NCBI GenBank assembly: GCA_040383485.1
Contig: JBEIDK010000103.1
Coordinates: 1-11,648, forward strand
Direction: 5' to 3'
Source of the DNA: JBEIDK01 sp040383485
GTDB taxonomy: Bacteria; Bacteroidota; Bacteroidia; UBA4408
DNA: 11,648 bases
Of this stretch, positions 6,205 to 11,648 are shown one piece after another; position 1 is the stretch's first letter, and every line of letters starts with the position of its first letter. The position numbers and the translations under genes are program-made. The notes under the pieces were generated by a model. That model was given only the letters and a program-made list of their open reading frames with translations, did not search any database and was not told the DNA's origin.

Positions 6205-7913
6205 TGATATACGACAACAAATACAGATATATCAAAGAACTTGGTAAAGGTGGCTTTGGCATGGTGTTTTTGGTCGAAGAAGTAATCTCTAAAAGGTTAG
6301 TTGCCATTAAACAGTTAAACAATAAGGATAGAGAAAAGCAACAAAACATCATTAAAGAAATTCAGTTTGTTTCCAAATTCAAACATCCAAACATTGTAAC
6401 ATTCTATAATCATTTTTGGCAAGGAGGTTTATTGTATCTTGTAATGGAATATTGCGAAGGCGGTAGTTTAAGAGACAAGTTAGCAACTGAAAAAATAGCA
6501 CCTGTTACAGTTTTACTTTACATCCAAATACTAGCAGAGTGTCTTGAACTAGTTCATGAAAAAGGCATAATTCATCATGATATAAAACCCGACAATATTT
6601 TATTTACAGAATCAGGCACAATTAAAATAACTGATTTTGGGGTTGCAAATACAGGTGGTGGCACTACCAGATACATGTGTCCTGATATGCTTGTAAACTA
6701 CAAAGTAAATGCCATTCAAGACCCTCGTATTGATATCTATGCTTTAGGTGTAACCTTAATGGAATTACTCACTTTAAAGAATCCATTCAGTTTTCTTACT
6801 TCACAACAAATTATAGATAAACATGAAAAAGCTGAATTTGGTATAGAAAAACTACCAGCTTGGCATCAAGAAATTATTCTCAAAGCAATTAATCAAATTC
6901 CTGAATTGCGTTTTCAACACATGAGTGAGTTTGCAGAAGCAATAAAAGCTAAAGCAGTTAAATTAATTATTGATAACGATATACTAAAAGCAGCAAGTTT
7001 AGCCAATATAGCAACAAAGTCACTAAAAACAAAAAAATGGAGTAATGCTTTTAAGTATCTGGAATTAGCCAATAATAAGTACCCAAACAATGTTTCAGTG
7101 CTAAAAACATTCGGCAAATACTACCTACAAGTACAAAAAATTAAGTTAGCACAAGAGTATTTCGAAAAAGCATTAATGCTAAATCCTCGCCTTGATTTGC
7201 AAAAAGATTTAGGTTGGATAAACCTCGAAAATAAAAATTATCCAACAGCTATTTCATTGCTATCCGACCATTTACACCGCAATCCTATTGACTTTGAAGC
7301 ATATAATTTACTAATTCAATGTTACTACGAAACCAACCGCTATGAACCAGCAATGGAATTGGCTGAAATGTTGATGCTATCAAACCCGCATCTAAAATGC
7401 TTTGCCAATAACTATTATATCTGTAGTGTGCTAAACACTTCTAATGCAGTGAATGATATTTCTTCAAAAATAAAGTCTTCAAATAACCATTTCATTCAAT
7501 ATAACGAATCAGTATTTAAGGAGAAAGAAGAAACATACAGCCCTGATAATATGTCTCAATTAAAATCAAAATTGCTTTTTATGGATTATCAATTCAATGA
7601 TTTTAAAATTGGAAATTTATGTATTACTAACTCTTCTGGTAAAGAAGTAGAATTGACTAAGCCTATTGCAAAATTTGGTAGAAAGGGTTATTTATGTAAT
7701 GATGCAATTATAGATGAAGGCACTAAAATTAGCAGAAGACATTGTGTAATTATCAATTCTAAAAACAATTATTGGGTTTTTGATTTAGACAGCACAGGCA
7801 CATATATTAATAAAGATAGAGTAACAAAAAAATACCTTATTTATGAAAGTTGCACCTTAAAAATTGGCAATACAATTTTCAACATAAAGCCTGACAAAAC
7901 AAAACTATTGTAA
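6204..7913 (+). CDS. Soluble Ser/Thr protein kinase with TPR repeats and C-terminal FHA domain
   Basis: A 569-residue protein starting at GTG 6204, which shares one base with the preceding TAG (TAGTG). Kinase domain at about 7-255: glycine loop GKGGFGMV 14-21, VAIK with K36, alpha-C E52, catalytic loop HHDIKPDN 124-131 (D126, N131), DFG 144-146 and D177 in DIYALG. The usual HRD arginine is His and the APE motif is replaced by CPDM, with a very short activation segment rich in Gly and Thr (NTGGGTTR). Residues about 262-392 form TPR-like helical repeats (KTKKWSNAFKYLELANNKYP, LAQEYFEKALMLNP). A Ser/Thr-rich linker follows, then an FHA domain at about 485-569 with FGR (491-493), SRRH (510-513) and DSTGTYIN (529-536), the phosphothreonine-binding signature. 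There is no transmembrane segment, unlike PknB-type PASTA kinases, so it acts in the cytosol. Likely partners are the operon's own proteins; this is inferred. Confidence 0.88.
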   Translation: MIYDNKYRYIKELGKGGFGMVFLVEEVISKRLVAIKQLNNKDREKQQNIIKEIQFVSKFKHPNIVTFYNHFWQGGLLYLVMEYCEGGSLRDKLATEKIAPVTVLLYIQILAECLELVHEKGIIHHDIKPDNILFTESGTIKITDFGVANTGGGTTRYMCPDMLVNYKVNAIQDPRIDIYALGVTLMELLTLKNPFSFLTSQQIIDKHEKAEFGIEKLPAWHQEIILKAINQIPELRFQHMSEFAEAIKAKAVKLIIDNDILKAASLANIATKSLKTKKWSNAFKYLELANNKYPNNVSVLKTFGKYYLQVQKIKLAQEYFEKALMLNPRLDLQKDLGWINLENKNYPTAISLLSDHLHRNPIDFEAYNLLIQCYYETNRYEPAMELAEMLMLSNPHLKCFANNYYICSVLNTSNAVNDISSKIKSSNNHFIQYNESVFKEKEETYSPDNMSQLKSKLLFMDYQFNDFKIGNLCITNSSGKEVELTKPIAKFGRKGYLCNDAIIDEGTKISRRHCVIINSKNNYWVFDLDSTGTYINKDRVTKKYLIYESCTLKIGNTIFNIKPDKTKLL

Positions 7914-8578
7914 TGAATAGAACTATTGCAATTGGCGACATACATGGTTGTTTCAACACATTTGAAAAAATGTTAGTTGATGAATTAAAGATTCATAAAA
8001 CAGACAATATTTATTGCTTAGGCGATTACATCGACAGAGGTAACAATAGCAAAGCCGTAATTGATTTAATAATTGATTTGCGCAAAAATGGATTCAATAT
8101 ATATACCTTAAGGGGTAATCATGAACAATTATTATTGGATAGTTTAAGTAATGAAAATACCTTAGAAAGATGGATAAAAAGCGGTGGAAATACTACCTTA
8201 GAAAGTTTCAATGTTGAATCAGTATTTGAAATTCCAAATGAGTATATTTCATTCATCAATGAAACAAAACATTTCATAGAAACCGATACATATGTATTTG
8301 TTCATGCAGGTTTAAATTTCAAAATCGAAGACCCATTTCAAGATAAGTACGCAATGCTTTGGACAAGGGATAATTTCATTGATGAAACTAAAATTAGTAA
8401 TAGAATTGTTGTTCATGGTCATACACCAATTACTTATGATGAAATATTGAACCAATTAAATCCATATCGAATGAATATTGATGGAGGTTGTGTTTTCAAA
8501 AATAGAGAAGGGTATGGCAATTTAATTGCAGTTTCTTTAGACAACTTAGAATTGTATTGTATTCCTAATATTGGCTAA
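7913..8578 (+). CDS. PPP-family protein phosphatase (metallophosphoesterase)
   Basis: A 221-residue enzyme with all signature motifs of the PPP family: GDIHG 8-12, GDYIDRG 37-43, GNHE 68-71, HAGL 131-134 and HGHTP 168-172. These give the expected metal ligands D9, H11, D38, N69, H131 and H168. Length and motif spacing are like lambda phosphatase and bacterial PrpA/PrpB. It should hydrolyse phosphate from Ser/Thr (possibly His or Tyr) residues. A diadenosine tetraphosphatase (ApaH-like) role is an alternative. The ATG overlaps the kinase TAA by one base (TAATG), so the two are translationally coupled. The obvious reading is that it reverses the kinase's phosphorylation. It is the last gene of the operon. 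Confidence 0.88.
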   Translation: MNRTIAIGDIHGCFNTFEKMLVDELKIHKTDNIYCLGDYIDRGNNSKAVIDLIIDLRKNGFNIYTLRGNHEQLLLDSLSNENTLERWIKSGGNTTLESFNVESVFEIPNEYISFINETKHFIETDTYVFVHAGLNFKIEDPFQDKYAMLWTRDNFIDETKISNRIVVHGHTPITYDEILNQLNPYRMNIDGGCVFKNREGYGNLIAVSLDNLELYCIPNIG

Positions 8579-8621
8579 TTTCACCAACTGGTCCGCACTT
8601 GTAATCCTTATGATTTAAAAG

Positions 8622-8637
8622 TGGATTTTATAATCCA
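8622..8637. terminator. Short hairpin downstream of the operon
   Basis: TGGATT (8622-8627), loop TTAT, AATCCA (8632-8637) form a perfect 6-bp stem, 44 nt after the phosphatase stop. No T-run follows, so it is a weak terminator candidate or simply an RNA 3' stabilising stem. The rest of the 240-nt gap to the next gene (8579-8818) holds nothing else I can name apart from the weak promoter listed next. Confidence 0.25.
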
Positions 8638-8724
8638 TAGTAAAAACAAAACGGCGCAATCCGCAGATCCATAAAATAAGTAAGGTGAGTATTTTTAAAT
8701 AAACAAAATGCGCAACAAATAGCA

Positions 8725-8756
8725 ATTGGAAATCACTAAATTAGTAATTACTATTG
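8725..8756 (+). promoter_or_regulatory. Weak promoter candidate for the phospholipase D-like gene
   Basis: ATTG at 8725-8728 and TACTATTG at 8749-8756 are one mismatch each from the -33 (TTTG) and -7 (TAnnTTTG) boxes, with a 20-nt spacer. Expected start of transcription is about 55 nt before the ATG at 8819. Confidence 0.25.
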
Positions 8757-8818
8757 CATATATATAAGATTTACCAGTAACCCTAAAACGACAGAACAAC
8801 AACAAACGACAATAAAAT

Positions 8819-9559
8819 ATGGCAAAGTTTTTAAACACGACAGGAGTTTCTTATCACTTAGAAGAACTTATCAAAGGGACAAAAGACAGATTAATTCTTA
8901 TCAGCCCATACTTGCAGTTCACAGATAGAATTAAAGAGCACCTTAGTAATTTGAACATTCAAAAGCGCGACATTAGAATTGTTTACAGAGAAAACAAACT
9001 ACAACTTGAATAAAACAATTGGTTAGAAAGCCAAATTGGTATTCGGACAAGTTTGTGCAAAAACCTTCACGCTAAATGCTACATAAATGAAAACGAAGCA
9101 ATTATAACTTCAATGAATTTGTATGAGTTTTCGCAACAGAACAACAATGAAATGGGAATTTACATTTCAAAGGCACAAGATACAGACCTTTATAATGCAA
9201 CACTTGAAGAAGTTCAGCGTCTTTTGACAATAAGTGAAGAAATCAGAGTTACAGTTAAAAAGGTTACGGCGGACACTCCTCCCAAAACCGAAAAGAAAGT
9301 TGTTGAGACAAAACCTGCATTTACAAAATCACCCGACAAGCAGACAGGTTTTTGTATTCGGACTGGCGTTTCAATTCCATTCAATGTTGAGAAACCGATG
9401 AGTTATGAAGCATTTAAATCATGGAGTAAATACAGCGACCGTGAATATGCAGAAAAATTTTGCCACTATTCAGGAGAGCCCTCAAACGGTGACACAAGTG
9501 TAAGCCGACCGATACTTAAAAAGAATTGGAAAAAAGCGAAAGAAACATTCAACCTATGA
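8819..9559 (+). pseudogene. Phospholipase D-like nuclease gene interrupted by one in-frame TAA
   Basis: The frame from ATG 8819 to TGA 9557-9559 is continuous except for TAA at 9011-9013; both halves are in the same frame, so one substitution (for example GAA, AAA or CAA to TAA) explains the break. The first 64 residues give the PLD N-terminal strand (RLILISPYLQF, then IRIVYRENK). After the stop comes KNLHAKCYIN with the H-x-K of a single HKD motif (H84, K86 counting through the stop), then AIITSMNLYEFSQ, as in short bacterial PLD-family proteins. A Pro/Lys-rich linker (PPKTEKKVVETKP) leads to a C-terminal domain beginning GFCIRTGVSIPFN and ending in FCHYSGEPSNG. It resembles the zinc-ribbon tail of these proteins but has lost the partner cysteines. 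A real split gene starting at TTG 9053 is less likely. A sequencing error is possible. Confidence 0.7.
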
Positions 9560-9586
9560 CACAACTAACAAGAGAGGCTACTGCTA

Positions 9587-9671
9587 ATCAACTAGTCTCA
9601 CTCTGCCAATTTTCACTGTTGGAGTGCGCCTCTCACACCTCTGTAAGTAAGGTTCTCGTATCTGGCGGTTC
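9587..9671 (-). ncRNA. Probable degenerate group II intron 3' end (domains V-VI)
   Basis: Read on the minus strand, the segment starts with GAACCGCCAGATACGAGAACC and continues to AGAGGTGTGAGAGGCGC. This resembles the domain V of Bacteroidota group II introns (GAACCGCC...GGTGGTGTGAGAGG). A hairpin follows that can be domain VI: ACTCCAA on the minus strand pairs with TTGGcagAGT, that is plus-strand CACT 9599-9602 and CCAA 9606-9609 with TTGGAGTG 9619-9626. It ends GAGACTAGTTGAT, close to the usual ..CTACTCGAT intron end. The domain V right arm has mismatches, so the ribozyme is probably dead. No reverse transcriptase remains upstream on this strand. This is a recognition from memory of the motif, not an alignment. 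Confidence 0.4.
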
Positions 9672-9674
9672 ATT

Positions 9675-9691
9675 AAGTTGTGGTGCAACTT
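9675..9691. other. Perfect 6-bp hairpin next to the intron remnant
   Basis: AAGTTG (9675-9680), 5-nt loop, CAACTT (9686-9691). On the minus strand it lies directly before the domain V-like segment and may be what is left of group II intron domain IV. Confidence 0.3.
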
Positions 9692-9767
9692 TCAAGTAAT
9701 TTCTAACAACACTTCTTACTGCCTTTTTTCCTACTCTTATGTTCAATAATGCCTTAATAATTTACAA

Positions 9768-10367
9768 ATGCTACAAAATATTTTAAACGCAATTAAAAAT
9801 CTAAGACCACATTTTGAGACTGACGAAATGTGTTTTATGGCTTTAAATGGTGGCTTTGAATTTGAGTTGAAAAATAAATTAGCTTATCAGCTAAACGAAA
9901 ATAATACAAATGACAACCTTGTATTTGTAAAAGAAGTAACAATAAGGAATAACGACAACAGCAAAATAGTTGATGTTGCAGGTATTGAAAAAAGCAATCC
10001 TAATTCAATTGCCTATGCAATTGAATTAGGACACAATTACATTTCTCAACCTACCGAATTTGTTTTCAATAAGGCAAATGAGGACATTAGAAAGTGCAAT
10101 GAAGCGGGCATCAACAAAGAAATATATTTAGTTCAAATTGTTACTGAAATATTGGTAATGACAGAAGATGCAAAGTTCATAATGAAAAAATCATATCATA
10201 ATGAAGCAGTAAACAACATCAAACAAAATGCAACAGAAAGTAAACTAACCAACATAAGAAATTTCTACCAAAATAATGTTGGAAACTTCAAAGAATTCAA
10301 GTTTTCATCAAAATGGAAAGGAAACAAAACAAACATTTATATTTTCGTAGTTGCAATAAATAATTAA
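9768..10367 (+). CDS. Hypothetical protein with a degenerate PD-(D/E)XK-like core (199 aa)
   Basis: I do not recognise the family with certainty. Residues 55-130 have the look of a restriction-endonuclease-like core: a strand with KIVDVAGI (D69), then a turn, then AYAIELGHNYISQ with E86, then helix ANEDIRKCNEAG, then strand EIYLVQIVTEI. In active enzymes the second motif is E-x-K; here it is E86-L-G88, so the lysine is missing and catalysis is doubtful. There is no signal peptide or membrane segment. The gene ends 3 nt before the candidate precursor-peptide gene, so it is likely the first gene of that operon. ATG 9768 is the natural start. No clear promoter was seen upstream. Confidence 0.6.
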   Translation: MLQNILNAIKNLRPHFETDEMCFMALNGGFEFELKNKLAYQLNENNTNDNLVFVKEVTIRNNDNSKIVDVAGIEKSNPNSIAYAIELGHNYISQPTEFVFNKANEDIRKCNEAGINKEIYLVQIVTEILVMTEDAKFIMKKSYHNEAVNNIKQNATESKLTNIRNFYQNNVGNFKEFKFSSKWKGNKTNIYIFVVAINN

Positions 10368-10370
10368 ACA

Positions 10371-10655
10371 ATGGAAAACACCATAAACATTCAAAATCAA
10401 AACATCAATATTCCTTTGATAATGCAGTTTGCAGTAATAGAAAAAGTTGAGGAAGATACATCCGAAATTACATTTCGATATAACTATGAAACTCAAATAA
10501 CTGAAATATACTGTGGTGGATTAACTGGTGGCGGTTCTTATAAAACAATTGGAACACGTTCATTAAAAAACTCATGGACAAAAAACAAGGGAACAAACAG
10601 CAATGTAAACGACCCAAAAAATGCAATTGATGATTCAAAGCAAGTAAAAAGATGA
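10371..10655 (+). CDS. Candidate precursor peptide for the ATP-grasp RiPP maturase (94 aa)
   Basis: A 94-residue peptide without a recognised domain. The N-terminal half (about residues 1-50) could be a leader with a conserved-looking segment FRYNYETQITEIYCGG. The C-terminal half after the glycines (CGG at 48-50, GGG at 53-55) is rich in Ser/Thr, Lys and Asp/Asn: SYKTIGTRSLKNSWTKNKGT and then DPKNAIDDSKQVKR. Graspetide precursors carry Thr/Ser (ester) or Lys (amide) acceptors and Asp/Glu donors in a C-terminal core, which fits this composition but is not proof. Its stop TGA overlaps the ATP-grasp start in ATGA (10652-10655). Such coupling is typical of peptide-maturase pairs. It could instead be a small accessory protein. 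Confidence 0.5.
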   Translation: MENTINIQNQNINIPLIMQFAVIEKVEEDTSEITFRYNYETQITEIYCGGLTGGGSYKTIGTRSLKNSWTKNKGTNSNVNDPKNAIDDSKQVKR

Positions 10656-11631
10656 TATTAATAGTAACGAACAAAGAAGACACGCATCCAACGCCTGTAA
10701 TAGAACACCTCACAAAAAGTGGCGTTCCTTTCTTTCGTTTCAATACAGAATGTTTATTAACCGAATATGCTATTGAATGGTTTTGCATTAACAACGCAAT
10801 TGATTTTTCAATTACAAACACAATTACAAACACAACAATTATAGGTTCGCAAATAAAATCTATTTGGGAAAGACGACCCGAAAAACCAAACAAATCCAAC
10901 ACAACAGAACCAACTGCAAACAAAATTTGCTTGGAAGAAGCCAAAGCATTTTTAGTTGATTTGCAATACTCATTAAAAAATATTTTCTCAATTGGTAGTG
11001 CAGTATATGATAGTGTTGCAGCATCAAAACTTTTGCAATTTACAATTGCAAAAGAGTTAGGCATAAAGTTGCCAAATACATTTTACGGCAATTCAAAAAC
11101 TGAAAACTTAAAACAAGTTTTCGCACAAAAAGAAAGCGCAGCATCAAATCTATTTCAGCGCAAGGAATAGACATTGACGAACAAAACCAATCTGTTTTTT
11201 GGACAAAGAAAGTAGGAAGTAAACAAATACTTGAAACGGAAAGTTCAACATTTGGTTTAACTACAAACTTCTTACAAGAGTACATTGAAAAGCAATTTGA
11301 AGTAAGAGTAACTGTTGTAAAAGATGATGTGTTTCCAGCAAAAATAGAATCACAACATTTAAACGACAACAGCGGAAAGGTTGATTTTCGGCAAGGTTAC
11401 GAAGGTTTGAAATATTCTGCAATTGAATTGCCAACACAAGTTCACGACTTTTGTATTGCCTTTCTGCAAAAAATGAATTTAAACTTTGGTTGCTTCGATT
11501 TTGTAATTGACAGCCACAACAACTATATATTTTTAGAGTGCAATCCAAACGGGCAGTGGCTTTGGTTAGAATTAGAAACAGGTTTGCAAATTTCAAACTC
11601 CATTGCAAAACATTTAACCGAAGCCAAATGA
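10652..11631 (+). pseudogene. MvdC/MvdD-type ATP-grasp RiPP ligase, frameshifted
   Basis: The first frame (10652-11170, 172 aa) begins MILIVTNKEDTHPTPVIEHL, typical of MvdC/MvdD/grasp-with-spasm ligases. It carries SIWERRPEKP near residue 70 and AASKLLQFTIAKELGIKLPNT near 123-143, then runs into a stop after a switch of frame. The second frame covers the rest of the ATP-grasp fold: NFLQEYIEKQFEVRVTVV, then FGCFDFVID, then FLECNPNGQWLWLELETG, which holds the metal-binding Asp, Glu and Asn. The total length is 980 nt; one extra base gives 326 codons plus stop, the usual family size. The shift lies between about 11127 and 11165, near an A5 run and GCAGCATC. No slippery heptamer is in the right frame, so a one-base deletion or assembly error is more likely than programmed frameshifting. 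These enzymes use ATP to make ester or amide cross-links in a precursor peptide. Confidence 0.8.
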
Positions 11632-11648
11632 TGCAACTAAAAAAAAGA
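11628..11648 (+). CDS. Start of a further gene in the RiPP-like operon (cut by window end)
   Basis: ATG at 11628 overlaps the ATP-grasp stop TGA in ATGA and reads M-M-Q-L-K-K-R to the window edge; ATG at 11631 is in the same frame. The 4-nt overlap repeats the junction seen between the peptide and ligase genes. By analogy with grasp-with-spasm loci it might be a transporter/peptidase or second ligase, but seven codons cannot show this. Confidence 0.35.

Noticed and set aside
9053..9559. Separate 168-aa gene starting at TTG 9053
   Set aside because: It is in the same frame as the upstream half and continues the PLD fold; a stop within one gene explains the data better than a second gene with a rare start.
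10468..11064. Minus-strand 198-aa open frame across the peptide and ligase genes
   Set aside because: Its sequence is the complement of the conserved ATP-grasp coding region and looks like Cys/Phe/Ser-rich antisense noise; the plus-strand frames carry the family motifs.
11120..11145. Programmed -1 frameshift in the ligase gene
   Set aside because: The A-run does not form an X-XXY-YYZ heptamer in the incoming frame and I saw no strong stem right after it; a plain indel is simpler.
3399..11648. Direct repeat of the tRNA-Lys 3' end (attL/attR pair)
   Set aside because: I looked by eye for a second copy of the T-arm/acceptor sequence downstream and found none in the window.
1..11648. CRISPR array, rRNA or intact insertion sequence
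   Set aside because: No regularly spaced direct repeats, no rRNA-like sequence and no transposase frame with terminal inverted repeats were seen.

Overview
The window is AT-rich DNA from a member of the Bacteroidota. Three independent signs support this: a bacillithiol-type (BshB1) deacetylase, a secreted Kelch protein ending in a type IX secretion sorting domain, and a tRNA promoter that matches the Bacteroidota pattern TTTG-N19-TAnnTTTG exactly. Start codons lack Shine-Dalgarno sequences, as is usual in this phylum.

Layout. Positions 1-3471 look like ordinary chromosome: the 3' part of bshB1, a convergent nitronate monooxygenase-like gene, a Kelch/T9SS exported protein, a small membrane protein and a tRNA-Lys(TTT) gene with its own promoter and a terminator-like hairpin behind it. 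Everything after the tRNA looks accessory. First come about 950 bases of decayed DNA: an antisense ORF with two internal stops, a leader with interleaved inverted repeats, and the C-terminal tail of what was probably an Eco57I/type IIG restriction-modification enzyme. Then comes an intact, tightly packed four-gene operon (4422-8578). After it come a phospholipase D-like gene cut by one in-frame stop, a probable group II intron 3' end on the minus strand, and a RiPP-like cluster made of an unknown protein, a candidate precursor peptide, a frameshifted MvdC/MvdD-type ATP-grasp ligase and the first codons of a further gene.

The most interesting object is the four-gene operon. It encodes an AbiEi-family antitoxin/repressor (nuclease-like domain plus winged helix plus AbiEi C-terminal region), an AbiEii/AbiGii-family nucleotidyltransferase (the expected toxin), a soluble Ser/Thr protein kinase fused to TPR repeats and a C-terminal FHA phosphothreonine reader, and a PPP-family protein phosphatase. 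The genes are separated by 4 nt, a 1-nt overlap (TAGTG) and a 1-nt overlap (TAATG), so they are almost certainly co-transcribed and translationally coupled. A promoter and a cluster of GTTCATGA/TCATGAAC half-sites sit just upstream, which suits autorepression by the AbiEi-like protein. I infer a defence-type toxin-antitoxin module with a reversible phosphorylation layer added (kinase writes, FHA reads, phosphatase erases). I do not recognise this four-gene combination as a named system.

The genes on both sides of this operon are broken or are scars, while all four of its reading frames are intact. That contrast suggests the operon is maintained, provided the neighbouring lesions are not assembly errors.
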